The notes beneath the pieces were generated by a model. It did not search any database and was not told where the DNA came from. It saw only the letters and a list, made by a program, of their open reading frames with translations. From Janthinobacterium silvisoli (GTDB taxonomy: Bacteria; Pseudomonadota; Gammaproteobacteria; Burkholderiales; Burkholderiaceae_D): DNA of 64,000 nt. The translations under genes were made by a program, and so were the position numbers. This document shows, piece after piece, positions 30,313 to 40,265 of the stretch (position 1 is the first letter of the stretch; every line of letters begins with the position of its first letter). The stretch is taken from positions 50,792 through 114,791 of the forward strand of contig NZ_JACHCL010000010.1 of the NCBI RefSeq assembly GCF_014200725.1. Direction: 5' to 3'.

Positions 30313-32643
30313 ATGAGCTCCCCTACCAATTTATTTGCGACCGTTCCCAAGCGGTCTGCCCGCGCTGCCGTTGCGCCATTCTTACCCATGTCACGCGCCG
30401 AAATGGATGCGCTGGGCTGGGATGTGTGCGACATCGTCCTCGTCACCGGCGACGCCTATATCGACCATCCCAGCTTCGGCATGGCCCTGGTCGGCCGCCT
30501 GCTCGAAGCGCAGGGTTACCGTGTGGGCATCATCAGCCAGCCCGACTGGCTGTCGGCCGACGCCTTCCGCGTGCTGGGCAAGCCACGTCTGTATTACGGC
30601 ATTACCGCTGGCAATATGGATTCCATGGTCAACCAGTACACGGCCGACCGCAAGATCCGCTCCGACGATGCCTACACGGCCAATGGGGAACCGAATAAAC
30701 GCCCGGACCGCGCCGTCACCGTGTACGCCCAGCGCGCGCGTGAAGCGTATCCGGACGTGCCCATCGTCATCGGCAGCATCGAGGCATCGCTGCGCCGCAT
30801 CGCCCATTACGATTACTGGTCGGACAAGGTCCGCCGTTCCGTCTTGCCCGATTCCAAGGCCGATTTGCTGATCTTCGGCAATGCCGAGCGCGCACTGGTC
30901 GACTTGACCCACCGTCTGGCCGCTGGCGAACACATCAAGGATATCCGCGACTTGCGCGGTACGGCTTTCATGGTGCCGTCCGGCTGGCTGCCTGGCGACG
31001 ACTGGGGCGTGCACAATTCCACCCGCGTGGACGTGCCCGGCAAGATCGACCCGCACTACAGCCCGTATGCGATGGTGCAGGAAGACAAGGCCGCCTGCGC
31101 CACGGAAAACGCCTCCAAGTCGGCTGAAGTGATCAAGCCTATCCGCATCATGAGCCGCGAAGAGCGCCTGGCGATGGCCAAGGAAAAACATAACAAGACG
31201 GTGGTGCGCCTGCCAGCCTATGATGTCGTCAAGGATGACCCCGTGATGTATGCGCACGCTTCGCGCGTGTTCCATCTGGAATCGAATCCCGGCAATGCGC
31301 GCGCCATGGTGCAGGCGCATGGTGAACGTGACGTGTGGCTCAATCCGCCGCCGCTGCCGCTGGCCATGGATGAGATGGATGGCGTGTACGACATGAATTA
31401 CGCGCGCGCCCCGCACCCAAGCTACGGCAAGGCGCATATCCCGGCCTGGGAAATGATCCGTTTTTCCGTCAACATCATGCGCGGCTGCTTCGGTGGCTGC
31501 ACCTTCTGCTCGATCACCGAGCATGAAGGCCGCATCATCCAGAGCCGTTCGGAACCATCGATCCTGCGCGAAATCGAGCATATCCGCGATAAAACCAAAG
31601 GTTTTACAGGTACCATTTCCGATATGGGCGGTCCGACCGCGAATATGTACCGCCTGGCATGCAAGGACAAAGAGATCGAGGTTTCCTGCCGTCGATTGTC
31701 CTGCGTGTATCCATCGATCTGCGTCAACCTGGGTACCGACCATAGCAAGCTGATTTCGCTGTACCGCAAGGCGCGCGCGATTCCTGGCATCAAAAAAGTC
31801 TTGATCAGCTCAGGCTTGCGCTACGACCTGGCCGTGCGTTCGCCAGAGTACGTCAAGGAACTGGTCACGCACCACGTCGGTGGCCTCTTGAAGATTGCGC
31901 CCGAGCACACGGAAGAGGGCACTTTGTCGAAGATGATGAAGCCCGGCATCGGCGCCTATGATGAATTCAAGGAAATGTTCGATCGTTTCTCGCTGGAAGC
32001 AGGCAAGAAGCAATACCTGATCCCGTACTTTATCGCCGCCCATCCGGGCACGACTGACCTGGACATGCTGAACCTGGCCCTGTGGTTGAAGAAAAACAAT
32101 TTCAAGCTGGACCAGGTGCAAACCTTCATGCCGACGCCGATGGCCATGGCCACCACCATGTATCACTCGCGCAAGAATCCGCTGCGCAAGGTAACAAACG
32201 ATTCGGAAGCGGTGGAAACAGCACGCAGCGGCAAGATCCGCCGCACCCATAAAGCCTTCCTGCGCTACCAGGACCCGGCCAACTGGCCTATCCTGCGCGA
32301 AGCGCTGGTCAACATGGGGCGTGGCGATTTGATCGGCAATGGCGACAAGCATTTGATCCCCGCCTGGACTTCGTCCGAAGCGGGCGGCCTGGCTGCCGGC
32401 GAACGCAGCCGCCAGACGCATGGCGCCGGCACGCCGGACAAGTTCAAGGTGACGCCAGGCAAGAACCGTATCGCCCTGGGTGGTACGGCAGCCGCACCGA
32501 AGGCCACGGCCGTCGAATCGAAAGTGCGGCCATCGATCCTGTCGACCATCAAGACCAAGGCGAAGCCTGCCGCCGCGCCTGTTGGCCGTGGTAGCAAGCC
32601 GCCAGCCAAGGGCGGCACTCCTGCCCGCAGCGGCCGCCGATAA
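30313..32643 (+). CDS. ygiQ: YgiQ-type radical SAM protein
   Basis: UPF0313/YgiQ family radical SAM enzyme of 776 residues. The 4Fe-4S motif is CFGGCTFC near residue 391, preceded by [10 protein letters not shown] and followed by [14 protein letters not shown]. An N-terminal B12-binding-like Rossmann region ([11 protein letters not shown]) is part of the family. The C-terminal 90 residues are Lys/Ala/Pro-rich and of low complexity. The reaction is not established. A clear terminator follows at 32660-32687. Confidence 0.93.
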   Translation: MSSPTNLFATVPKRSARAAVAPFLPMSRAEMDALGWDVCDIVLVTGDAYIDHPSFGMALVGRLLEAQGYRVGIISQPDWLSADAFRVLGKPRLYYGITAGNMDSMVNQYTADRKIRSDDAYTANGEPNKRPDRAVTVYAQRAREAYPDVPIVIGSIEASLRRIAHYDYWSDKVRRSVLPDSKADLLIFGNAERALVDLTHRLAAGEHIKDIRDLRGTAFMVPSGWLPGDDWGVHNSTRVDVPGKIDPHYSPYAMVQEDKAACATENASKSAEVIKPIRIMSREERLAMAKEKHNKTVVRLPAYDVVKDDPVMYAHASRVFHLESNPGNARAMVQAHGERDVWLNPPPLPLAMDEMDGVYDMNYARAPHPSYGKAHIPAWEMIRFSVNIMRGCFGGCTFCSITEHEGRIIQSRSEPSILREIEHIRDKTKGFTGTISDMGGPTANMYRLACKDKEIEVSCRRLSCVYPSICVNLGTDHSKLISLYRKARAIPGIKKVLISSGLRYDLAVRSPEYVKELVTHHVGGLLKIAPEHTEEGTLSKMMKPGIGAYDEFKEMFDRFSLEAGKKQYLIPYFIAAHPGTTDLDMLNLALWLKKNNFKLDQVQTFMPTPMAMATTMYHSRKNPLRKVTNDSEAVETARSGKIRRTHKAFLRYQDPANWPILREALVNMGRGDLIGNGDKHLIPAWTSSEAGGLAAGERSRQTHGAGTPDKFKVTPGKNRIALGGTAAAPKATAVESKVRPSILSTIKTKAKPAAAPVGRGSKPPAKGGTPARSGRR

Positions 32644-32659
32644 GCGGTCTGATCCTCAC

Positions 32660-32687
32660 CAAACCCGGCCCTGCGCCGGGTTTTTTA
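32660..32687 (+). terminator. Terminator after ygiQ
   Basis: AAACCCGGC and GCCGGGTTT form the stem, followed by TTT. Confidence 0.9.
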
Positions 32688-32728
32688 TTGGCCAACGATC
32701 AGCATGATGCTTGACCTTGCAATATGTA

Positions 32729-32750
32729 TTTTGGATTGATCAGTCCAAAA
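32729..32750. promoter_or_regulatory. Near-perfect palindrome upstream of the rbs promoter region
   Basis: TTTTGGA and TCCAAAA arms flank TTGATCAG, which itself contains TGATCA; only one base pair of the 22 is unmatched. A possible -10 box TATACT lies at 32766-32771 with no good -35, the layout expected for an activator site. The regulator is unknown; it does not resemble the LacI-type site at 32879. Confidence 0.5.
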
Positions 32751-32878
32751 AAATCCAAAGATGGCTATACTAGAGAAAATCATCTTTGGCCTGGTCTAAT
32801 TGTTTCTACAGGGTATTTTTGCTGCACCGCACCGTCGGTTTCGCTTGCACTCGAATAGAGCATTGAGGCACTATTTGT

Positions 32879-32900
32879 GTCGCGCAAACGTTTGCGCGAC
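32879..32900. promoter_or_regulatory. RbsR-type operator of the ribose operon
   Basis: A perfect 22-base palindrome centred on GCAAACGTTTGC, flanked by GTCGC and GCGAC. The central CG with AAACGTTT is the classic LacI-family operator form (RbsR, PurR, CcpA types). It lies 60 bases before rbsB, and a LacI-family gene is in the operon, so autoregulated repression released by ribose is likely. Confidence 0.85.
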
Positions 32901-32959
32901 GTGAAATTCCAAAAAAGCACCGCTTTGACGTGCTAAGCCCACAAACTCTGGAGACTGTC

Positions 32960-33919
32960 ATGACATCCCGTATTCGCCTGAAAATGATTGCTGCCGCTGC
33001 TCTCGTCTGCGTCCTGCCTGCCTTGCCGGCGATGGCGCAGACGGCGGCCAAACCGAAGGTTGCGCTGGTGATGAAGTCGCTCGCCAATGAATTCTTCCTG
33101 ACCATGGAAGATGGCGCCAAGGCGCATCAGAAAGCCCACGCGGCGCAGTACGATCTGCTGTCGAACGGCATCAAGGATGAAACAGACACCTCCAGCCAGA
33201 TCAAGCTGGTCGAGCAAATGATCGTCTCGCGCGTCAACGCGCTGGTGATCGCGCCGGCCGATTCGAAAGCGCTGGTGCCGGTGCTGAAAAAAGCCATCGA
33301 CGCCGGCATCATCGTCGTCAATATCGACAATAAGCTCGACGCTGGCGCCCTGAAAGAAAAAGGCATCTCGGTGCCATTCGTGGGCCCGGATAACCGCAAG
33401 GCCGCGAAGGCCGTGGGCGACTACCTGGCCAAGCAAATCAAGAAGGGCGACCCGGTCGGCATCATCGAAGGCGTGTCCACTACCTATAACGCGCAGCAAC
33501 GCACCCTCGGTTACCAGGACGCCATGACGGCTGCCGGCGCCAAAGTGGTCAGCCTGCAATCTGGCCAATGGGAAATCGCCCCTGCCAATACGGTGGCCGC
33601 CGCCATGCTGAACGCCAATCCGAATATCAAGGCTTTGCTGTGCGGTAACGACAACATGGCCATCGGCGCGATTGCCGCCATCAAGGCCGCCGGCAAGACC
33701 GGCAAGGTATTGGTCGTAGGCTACGACAACATCAACGCGATCAAACCGATGCTGGCCGATGGCCGCGTGCTGGCCACCGCTGACCAGTTCGGCTCGCAGC
33801 AAGCTGCCTTTGCCATCGACGCCGTGCTGAAAGCATTGAAAGAGAAAAAGAAACAATCGGAACTGGGCGGCACCATCGAAACCAAGGTGGAGCTGGTGAC
33901 CAAGGGCACGAAGTCCTGA
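32960..33919 (+). CDS. rbsB: Ribose ABC transporter periplasmic binding protein
   Basis: Type I sugar-binding protein of 319 residues. Signal peptide MTSRIRLKMIAAAALVCVLP with cleavage near AMAQ, then the ABC-sugar domain PKVALVMKSLANEFF, NALVIAPADSKALVPVLKKA and KVLVVGYDNINAI. The ATG at 32960 has CTGGAG upstream; the frame is open from 32930, but that adds no signal-like sequence. Ribose is inferred from the ribokinase and ribose pyranase genes in the operon. Confidence 0.92.
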   Translation: MTSRIRLKMIAAAALVCVLPALPAMAQTAAKPKVALVMKSLANEFFLTMEDGAKAHQKAHAAQYDLLSNGIKDETDTSSQIKLVEQMIVSRVNALVIAPADSKALVPVLKKAIDAGIIVVNIDNKLDAGALKEKGISVPFVGPDNRKAAKAVGDYLAKQIKKGDPVGIIEGVSTTYNAQQRTLGYQDAMTAAGAKVVSLQSGQWEIAPANTVAAAMLNANPNIKALLCGNDNMAIGAIAAIKAAGKTGKVLVVGYDNINAIKPMLADGRVLATADQFGSQQAAFAIDAVLKALKEKKKQSELGGTIETKVELVTKGTKS

Positions 33920-33994
33920 TCGTTTGATCCCGCCGGGGCCAGCGCCATCGTAATGCGAGCGCCGGCCCCGTTTGTCCTTTTACGCGGAGCCCCC

Positions 33995-35557
33995 ATGCCC
34001 ACCGATATTTCTCCGGCGCAGTCTGACGCCATTCCTCTGCTCACGCTCGATAACATCGGCAAGTCCTATGTCGGCCCCGTGCTGGGCGGCGTGGCCCTGC
34101 GTTTTTCCCCTGGCCAGGTGCTGGCGCTGACCGGTGAAAACGGCGCGGGCAAGAGCACCTTGTCGAAAATCATCTGCGGCCTGGAGCCGGCCACCACGGG
34201 CAGCATGCTGCTCGATGGCAAACCGTACCAGCCGGCCACGCGCGGTGTGGCCGAGGCGCTGGGCATCCGCATGGTGATGCAGGAATTAAATTTGATTCCC
34301 ACCCTGTCGATCGCGGAAAACCTGTACCTGAAAAACCTGCCGCAGCGTTTCGGCTGGATCGACCGTGGCCGCCTGGAGCGCGATGCGCGCGAGCAGATGG
34401 AAAAAGTGGGCCTGGGCGGCCTCGACCCGTGGACCCTGGTGGGCGAACTGGGCATAGGCCACCAGCAAATGATCGAGATCGCGCGCAACCTGATCGGCTC
34501 CTGCCGTTTGCTGGTGCTCGATGAACCGACCGCCATGCTGACGCACCGCGAAGTCGAACTGCTGTTCCTGCAGATTGAACGCCTGAAAGCAGAAGGCGTG
34601 GCAATCATTTATATTTCGCACCGCCTGGAAGAGCTCAAGCGCGTGGCCGATCGCATTGCCGTGCTGCGCGATGGCCAGCTGGTGTGCGACGACGCTATTA
34701 CCGATTATTCCGCTGCCGACCTGGTCAGCCTGATGGTGGGCCGCTCGGCCGACGATGCGGTGGACCTGAGTGGCCGCGTCATCGGCGCACCGCTGCTGCG
34801 CGTGCGGGGTCTGGCGCGTGGCAATGTGGTGCACCCTACCTCGTTCGAGGTGCGTTCTGGTGAAATTCTCGGCATCGCAGGCCTGATCGGTTCGGGCCGC
34901 ACGGAATTGCTGCGCCTGATCTTTGGCGCTGACCGCGCCGACGCGGGCCAGGTATTCCTCGGCGACAGCGAAATCCCCGCCGCCTTGGGCTCGCCGCAGG
35001 CCGCCGTCAAGGCTGGCATTGCCATGATCACGGAAGACCGCAAGGGCCAGGGTTTGCTGCTGCGCCAGTCGATCGCCGTCAACACCACCCTGGCCTCGCT
35101 CGATACCGTCAGCAGCGCCGGCTGGCTCAACGAATCGGCAGAAGCGGTGGTGGCCGACGACTACATCGACCAGCTCGGCGTGCGTTCGCGCAACAGCGCA
35201 CAAACGGTGGCGGAACTGTCGGGCGGTAACCAGCAAAAAGTGGTGATCGCCCGCTGGCTGTACCGCGACTGCCCCGTGATGCTGTTCGACGAACCCACGC
35301 GCGGCATCGATATCGGCGCCAAGTTTGATATTTATCAGGTGCTGGCCGAACAGGCGCGCCAGGGCAAGGGCCTGGTGATCGTCTCCAGCGATTTGCGCGA
35401 ACTGATGCTGATCTGCGACCGTATCGCCGTGATGAGCGCGGGCAAGATCGTCGAAACCTTCGAACGCGGCGCCTGGAGCCAGGATGCGCTGCTGTCGGCT
35501 GCCTTCTCCGGTTATTTGAATTCCTCTTCTTCTGACAACCCCGCCGCTGCGGCATGA
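33995..35557 (+). CDS. rbsA: Ribose ABC transporter ATPase (two ABC domains)
   Basis: Tandem ATPase of 520 residues. The first domain has GENGAGKSTLSK with a degenerate signature (VGELGIGHQQMIEIARN); the second has a weak P-loop (GLIGSGRTELLRLIFG) but a full signature ELSGGNQQKVVIARW and Walker B CPVMLFDEPTRGIDIG. This asymmetry is usual in RbsA/MglA proteins. GCGGAG precedes the ATG at 33995; the frame extends to 33953 without a ribosome site. Confidence 0.94.
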   Translation: MPTDISPAQSDAIPLLTLDNIGKSYVGPVLGGVALRFSPGQVLALTGENGAGKSTLSKIICGLEPATTGSMLLDGKPYQPATRGVAEALGIRMVMQELNLIPTLSIAENLYLKNLPQRFGWIDRGRLERDAREQMEKVGLGGLDPWTLVGELGIGHQQMIEIARNLIGSCRLLVLDEPTAMLTHREVELLFLQIERLKAEGVAIIYISHRLEELKRVADRIAVLRDGQLVCDDAITDYSAADLVSLMVGRSADDAVDLSGRVIGAPLLRVRGLARGNVVHPTSFEVRSGEILGIAGLIGSGRTELLRLIFGADRADAGQVFLGDSEIPAALGSPQAAVKAGIAMITEDRKGQGLLLRQSIAVNTTLASLDTVSSAGWLNESAEAVVADDYIDQLGVRSRNSAQTVAELSGGNQQKVVIARWLYRDCPVMLFDEPTRGIDIGAKFDIYQVLAEQARQGKGLVIVSSDLRELMLICDRIAVMSAGKIVETFERGAWSQDALLSAAFSGYLNSSSSDNPAAAA

Positions 35558-35576
35558 TGCCGCCGGAAAGATTCCC

Positions 35577-36548
35577 ATGACGACTACTTCCTCCCCTAGC
35601 TATCTGCAGCGCAGCCTGGCCGACCTGAAAAACTATGCGGGCCTGATCGGCGCGCTGGTGGCCATGTGTGTACTGTTCTCGTTTGCCAGCGAAAACTTCT
35701 TTACCCTGGCCACCCTCAGCACCTTGTCCAACGATATTCCTACTTTGGTGGTGATGGCAGTCGGCATGACCTTTGTCTTGATTATCGGCGGCATTGATCT
35801 GTCGGTCGGCTCCGTGATGGCGCTGGCTGCATCGGTACTGTCGCTGGCGACCGTGCACTGGGGCTGGCCCGTGTGGAGCTCGGCCCTGCTGGGCATGCTG
35901 GTGGCGGCCGTCTGCGGCTCCATCACGGGCTTGATTTCTGTCGGCTGGCGCATCCCCTCGTTTATCGTTTCCCTGGGCGTGCTGGAAATGGCGCGCGGCA
36001 TGGCGTATCAAGTGACCAATTCTCGCACCGAATATATCGGTAGCGCGGTTGACGGCATCAGCTCGCCGATTCTGTTTGGCTTGTCGCCTGCCTTTATCGC
36101 CTCGATTGCCATCGTCGTCATCGGCCACCTGGTGCTCACGCGCACCGTGCTGGGACGCCACTGGATAGGCATCGGCACCAATGAAGAAGCCGTGCGTTTG
36201 TCCGGCATCAACCCGAAACCATCGAAAGTGTTGGTGTTCGCCTTGATGGGCCTGCTTGCTGGTGTCGGTGCGCTGTTCCAGGTGTCGCGCCTGGAAGCGG
36301 CCGATCCGAATGGCGGCGTGGGCATGGAATTGCAAGTGATCGCCGCCGTGGTGATCGGCGGCACCAGCCTGATGGGCGGCCGTGGTTCCGTCATCAGCAC
36401 CTTTATCGGCGTGTTGATCATTTCCGTGCTGGAAGCGGGCCTCGCGCAAGTGGGCGTCTCCGAGCCGGTCAAGCGTATCATCACGGGCCTGGTGATCGTC
36501 GCAGCCGTGGTACTCGATACGTATCGCCGCCGTGGCGAACGCGCGTAG
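35577..36548 (+). CDS. rbsC: Ribose ABC transporter permease
   Basis: Polytopic inner-membrane permease of 323 residues with the family motif GMTFVLIIGGIDLSVGSVMAL, IGTNEEAVRLSGIN (the coupling-helix region) and GGTSLMGGRGSVIST. About eight to ten membrane segments are visible. It begins 19 bases after rbsA and completes the RbsABC importer. Confidence 0.94.
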   Translation: MTTTSSPSYLQRSLADLKNYAGLIGALVAMCVLFSFASENFFTLATLSTLSNDIPTLVVMAVGMTFVLIIGGIDLSVGSVMALAASVLSLATVHWGWPVWSSALLGMLVAAVCGSITGLISVGWRIPSFIVSLGVLEMARGMAYQVTNSRTEYIGSAVDGISSPILFGLSPAFIASIAIVVIGHLVLTRTVLGRHWIGIGTNEEAVRLSGINPKPSKVLVFALMGLLAGVGALFQVSRLEAADPNGGVGMELQVIAAVVIGGTSLMGGRGSVISTFIGVLIISVLEAGLAQVGVSEPVKRIITGLVIVAAVVLDTYRRRGERA

Positions 36549-36565
36549 TCGAATCTTAGGAGTCC

Positions 36566-37618
36566 ATGGCAACCATCAAACAAGTGGCGCAGGCGGCCGG
36601 TGTATCGTTTACCACTGTGTCGCACGTCCTCAACAATACGCGCCCCGTCAGCGACGAGGCGCGCGCCGCTGTGCTTGCGGCGGCCGAGCAATTGCATTAC
36701 GTGCCCAGCGCGCTGGCGCGTTCCCTGCGCAGCCGCAGCACCGGCACCATTGGCTTGATCATTACCAACAACACGAATCCGTACTTCTCGGAAGTAGCGC
36801 GCGGCATCGAAGACAGCTGTTATGCGGCCGGCTACAGCGTGATCCTGTGCAATTCCGATGACGACCCCGTCAAGCAGCGCGAATACCTGAACGTGCTGTT
36901 GACCAAGCGCTGCGACGGTCTCATCCTGTCTGCCCTGGCTGATAGCGATGGCGCCTTGCTGCGCAAGATGAAAGTACCGGCCGTGCTGCTGGACCGCGCA
37001 CCGAACGATTTGTCGATCGATGCGGTGGCGGTCGATAACCACGCCGGCGGCGTGCTGGCCGCGCGCCACTTGCTGGCGCTGGGACGGCGCCGCATCGCCT
37101 GCATCGCCGGCCCCCGTGAAGTGACGATTTCCAATGAACGCATCGCCGGCGCGCGTGCCGCGATGCAAGACGCTGGCGTACCGTTGCCCGATGCGCTATG
37201 CCGCCATGCCGATTTCACCAGCGCCGGCGGTTATGCGGCCGCGCTGGACTTGCTGGCGCTGCCGGCCGGCCAGCGTCCGGACGCTGTATTTTGCTGTAAT
37301 GACTTGATGGCCATCGGCGTGCTGCGCGCGGCCGCCGAACGGGGCATCAGCGTACCGGGCCAGCTGGCGGTGGTCGGTTTTGATGATATCGACCTGGCCA
37401 GTTTCGTGTATCCGGCGCTCACCAGCGTGGCGCAAAACACGCGCGAACTGGGCCGCGTTACGGCGGACTTTTTGCTGGCGCGCATCGCCGAACCGGGCTT
37501 GCCGCGCCAGCAGCGCAGTATGGCGCCCATGCTGCAGGTGCGCGGTTCCAGCGTTGCAACTGCTGCAGCGGCTGACTCTTTAAATGAAACAACTGAATTG
37601 ACAGGACAAACACCATGA
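36566..37618 (+). CDS. rbsR: LacI-family repressor of the ribose operon
   Basis: A 350-residue repressor. The N-terminal helix-turn-helix is TIKQVAQAAGVSFTTVSHVL with hinge helix YVPSALARSLRS, then a periplasmic-binding-protein-like effector domain (GLIITNNTNPYFSEVARGIE, VVGFDDIDLASFVYPALTSV). TAGGAG lies seven bases before the ATG. It is encoded inside the operon, between the permease and ribokinase genes, and probably binds the palindrome at 32879-32900. Its stop overlaps the rbsK start. Confidence 0.92.
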   Translation: MATIKQVAQAAGVSFTTVSHVLNNTRPVSDEARAAVLAAAEQLHYVPSALARSLRSRSTGTIGLIITNNTNPYFSEVARGIEDSCYAAGYSVILCNSDDDPVKQREYLNVLLTKRCDGLILSALADSDGALLRKMKVPAVLLDRAPNDLSIDAVAVDNHAGGVLAARHLLALGRRRIACIAGPREVTISNERIAGARAAMQDAGVPLPDALCRHADFTSAGGYAAALDLLALPAGQRPDAVFCCNDLMAIGVLRAAAERGISVPGQLAVVGFDDIDLASFVYPALTSVAQNTRELGRVTADFLLARIAEPGLPRQQRSMAPMLQVRGSSVATAAAADSLNETTELTGQTP

Positions 37619-38520
37619 TCGTGGTTATCGGCAGTATCAATATGGACCTGGTCTTGCGCGTGCCGCGCATGCCGCTTCCCGGCGAAACCCTGACAGGTGG
37701 CGCGTTCCGTACCATTCCTGGCGGCAAGGGCGCCAATCAGGCCGTCGCTTGCGCCCGCCTGAGCGGCAAAGTGGAAGCCGGTGGCCAGCAAGTGGCCATG
37801 ATCGGCTGCCTGGGCGACGACGCTTTTGGCACGACCTTGCGCGCAGCACTACGCAGCGACGGCATCATCGATAGCCATATCACCACCTTGCCGGGCGTGG
37901 CCTCGGGCATCGCCTCGATCCTGGTCGATGACAATGGCCAGAACAGCATCGTGATCGCCGGTGGCGCGAACGATTTGCTGAGTCCGGCGCACATTGATGC
38001 AGCGAAAGAACTGATCGCCCAGGCCGGCATCGTGGTGCTGCAGCTGGAAACGCCAATGGCTACCGTGGAACACGCGATCAAGCTGGCCCGCTCCTTGGGC
38101 AAGACGGTGGTGCTCAACCCGGCGCCGGCCGCGCAAGTGCCGGCTGGCTTGCTGGAACAGGTTGATTATCTGATCCCGAATGAAATCGAGGCGGCCATGC
38201 TGACCGGCGTCGACAGCAGTGACGCCAGCACCCTGGCGCGCGCCTTGCAAAAGCAGGGCAGCGACAACGTCATCATTACGCTCGGCTCCAAGGGCGTTCA
38301 CGCCGCCCTGTATGGCGGCGATTATGACTTCCCGGCCGAAGTCGTCAAGGCAGTCGACACCACCGCCGCTGGCGACACCTTTATTGGCGGTTTTGTGGCC
38401 GGCCTGGCCTCGGGCCTGGATGAGGCTGAAGCGATCGCCCAGGGCCAGCGTGCGGCCGCCTGGAGTGTCACCAAGCCCGGCGCGCAGACGTCGATTCCTT
38501 ACTTGCACGAATTATTTTAA
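37615..38520 (+). CDS. rbsK: Ribokinase
   Basis: PfkB-family sugar kinase of 301 residues that phosphorylates ribose to ribose 5-phosphate. N-terminal signature VVIGSINMDLVLRVPRMPLP and GGKGANQAVACARL; C-terminal signature VDTTAAGDTFIGGFVAGLA carries the catalytic Asp. The ATG overlaps the rbsR stop by four bases, so translation is probably coupled. Confidence 0.95.
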   Translation: MIVVIGSINMDLVLRVPRMPLPGETLTGGAFRTIPGGKGANQAVACARLSGKVEAGGQQVAMIGCLGDDAFGTTLRAALRSDGIIDSHITTLPGVASGIASILVDDNGQNSIVIAGGANDLLSPAHIDAAKELIAQAGIVVLQLETPMATVEHAIKLARSLGKTVVLNPAPAAQVPAGLLEQVDYLIPNEIEAAMLTGVDSSDASTLARALQKQGSDNVIITLGSKGVHAALYGGDYDFPAEVVKAVDTTAAGDTFIGGFVAGLASGLDEAEAIAQGQRAAAWSVTKPGAQTSIPYLHELF

Positions 38521-38529
38521 TTTTCAGCC

Positions 38530-38922
38530 ATGAAGAAATCACCGCTGCTCAATATCGCCCTGTCGCAACTGATCGCTTCGCTAGGCCATGGCGACATGGT
38601 CGTCATCGGCGACGCCGGCTTGCCGTCGCAGCCGGGCGTGCTCCTGATCGACTTGGCCCTGACGCGTGGTGTGCCAGGTTTCATCGAGACAGTGCACACC
38701 GTGCTCAGTGAAATGCAGGTGGAATACCACGTGCTGGCAGAAGAGTTGCCGCAGCACAATCCTGCGATTGCCGCCCAAGTGGCGGCCTTGCACCTGCCCG
38801 ATGCGCGCCGGCTGTCGCATGAAGAGTTCAAGCAGCTGAGCAAGCGCGCGCGCGCCATCGTGCGTACGGGGGAATGCACGCCGTACGCCAACGTGATTCT
38901 GGTGGCCGGCGTGGTGTTTTAA
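38530..38922 (+). CDS. rbsD: D-ribose pyranase
   Basis: RbsD/FucU-family mutarotase of 130 residues that converts beta-pyranose to the beta-furanose form used by ribokinase. Motifs: [20 protein letters not shown] with the catalytic His and Asp, and the C-terminal [19 protein letters not shown]. Nine bases after rbsK; last gene of the ribose operon. No clear terminator is seen after it. Confidence 0.94.
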   Translation: MKKSPLLNIALSQLIASLGHGDMVVIGDAGLPSQPGVLLIDLALTRGVPGFIETVHTVLSEMQVEYHVLAEELPQHNPAIAAQVAALHLPDARRLSHEEFKQLSKRARAIVRTGECTPYANVILVAGVVF

Positions 38923-39008
38923 AGCTTGTCCCCAGGGCGGCGCCTAGCGTCCGCCCCGGAATAGCGCCATCTGCCACAATGGGCCTCCTTTTCCTATGGA
39001 GGTGCACC

Positions 39009-39410
39009 ATGAGTATTCTCGGCAATATCTTCAACAAAATATTCCACCGCACGCCAGACGCTGCCGCCACGCCGGCTGCAACCCCGGCAGCGGCGCCTGC
39101 TGCGCCAGCGGCCGCTCCGGCGGCAGCACCGGCCCCAGCACCCGTTGCTATCACCGAAGTCGATGTGGAAGTGGTGTTGAATGGCCTGGCGCAAAAGAAC
39201 GCGCAGCAACTCAATTGGCGTACATCGATCGTCGATCTCTTGAAGTTGCTTGACCTCGACAGCAGCCTGGCCGCACGCAAGGAACTGGCCGGTGAACTGC
39301 ATTTCACTGGCGACACCAATGACTCGGCGTCCATGAATATCTGGCTGCACAAGCAAGTCATGATCAAGCTGGCCGCCAACGGCGGTAAAGTGCCCGCCGA
39401 TCTTCAGTAG
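39009..39410 (+). CDS. DUF3597 family protein
   Basis: A 133-residue protein starting MSILGNIFNKIFHRTPDAAA, with an Ala/Pro-rich linker over about residues 17-46. A DUF3597 domain follows: ITEVDVEVVLNGLAQ, LNWRTSIVDLLKLLDLDSSL and RKELAGELHFTGDT. Function unknown; the fold is a small helical domain. TGGAGGTG precedes the ATG at 39009. The linker looks slippage-prone at the DNA level (repeated GCN and CCN codons). Confidence 0.85.
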   Translation: MSILGNIFNKIFHRTPDAAATPAATPAAAPAAPAAAPAAAPAPAPVAITEVDVEVVLNGLAQKNAQQLNWRTSIVDLLKLLDLDSSLAARKELAGELHFTGDTNDSASMNIWLHKQVMIKLAANGGKVPADLQ

Positions 39411-39499
39411 TAAGTCTTCTCATTGCAGCGGGCCGGCGCGCCCGCTGCTATCCAATTTTCCCGGAACAGCGATAATATCGCTATCCCTATGCGGTAGCG

Positions 39500-39536
39500 A
39501 TAGTCAAAAAGTATCAAAACTATTGTTACAATCAAT
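39500..39536. promoter_or_regulatory. Possible OxyR site upstream of ahpC
   Basis: Four 4-base elements at the 7-base spacing of the OxyR consensus: ATAG (39500), GTAT (39511), ATTG (39522) and CAAT (39533). They match ATAG/CTAT/ATAG/CTAT at 4, 3, 3 and 2-3 positions. The site ends just before a -35 box, where OxyR activators usually bind. It is a weak match to the pattern but sits in the right place. No oxyR gene is in the window. Confidence 0.4.
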
Positions 39537-39537
39537 T

Positions 39538-39565
39538 TTGCATATGGAAGAAAAATCCGTACACT
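39538..39565 (+). promoter_or_regulatory. Likely sigma-70 promoter of ahpC
   Basis: TTGCAT (39538-39543) and TACACT (39560-39565) are separated by 16 bases, 37 bases before the ahpC ATG. Confidence 0.55.
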
Positions 39566-39601
39566 AGCATTTATCGATTCACAACCCACGAGGAAACTAC
39601 A

Positions 39602-40165
39602 ATGTCTCTGATCAATACCCAAGTTAAACCATTCAAAGCAACCGCTTACCAAAATGGCAAATTCATCGATTTGACCGAAGAGTCCTTGAAAGGCAAGTGG
39701 TCCGTATTCGTGTTCTACCCAGCCGACTTCACTTTCGTTTGCCCAACCGAACTGGAAGACCTGGCCGACAACTACGCTGAATTCCAAAAACTGGGCGTTG
39801 AAGTTTACGGTATCTCGACCGACACCCACTTTGCTCACAAAGCATGGCACGACACCTCGGACGCGATCAAGAAAGTGCAATACCCACTGATCGGCGACCC
39901 AACCACCGTGTTGTCGCGTAACTTCGAAGTGCTGATCGAAGAAGAAGGCCTGGCACTGCGCGGCACCTTCGTGATCAATCCAGACGGCTTCATCAAAGTG
40001 CTGGAAGTGCATGACAACGGCATCGGCCGTGACGCTTCGGAACTGCTGCGCAAAGTGAAGGCAGCACAATACGTTGCCGCTCACCCAGGTGAAGTTTGCC
40101 CAGCTAAATGGACCGAAGGCGCAGCTACCCTGACCCCATCGCTGGACCTGGTCGGCAAGATCTAA
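39602..40165 (+). CDS. ahpC: AhpC, alkyl hydroperoxide reductase peroxiredoxin
   Basis: Typical two-cysteine peroxiredoxin of 187 residues. The peroxidatic Cys is in DFTFVCPTE near residue 47 and the resolving Cys in GEVCPAKW near 166. It reduces hydrogen peroxide and organic peroxides and is recycled by AhpF. Codons are strongly biased (many CGT, AAA, GAA), unlike the neighbours, as expected for a very highly expressed gene. GAGGAAAC precedes the ATG. Confidence 0.97.
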   Translation: MSLINTQVKPFKATAYQNGKFIDLTEESLKGKWSVFVFYPADFTFVCPTELEDLADNYAEFQKLGVEVYGISTDTHFAHKAWHDTSDAIKKVQYPLIGDPTTVLSRNFEVLIEEEGLALRGTFVINPDGFIKVLEVHDNGIGRDASELLRKVKAAQYVAAHPGEVCPAKWTEGAATLTPSLDLVGKI

Positions 40166-40265
40166 GTCGTAAGTAATCAGTAGTGCATGCCGGACCGGCT
40201 GGTCCGTTCCGGCATCAGTTACCCGCAGTAGTGTTACTGCAGAATAATAAGGAAGGAAGTCGATC

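Noticed and set aside
39063..39150. Ala/Pro codon repeats in the DUF3597 gene as a tandem-repeat element
   Set aside because: They encode a normal flexible linker; there is no exact repeat unit to call.
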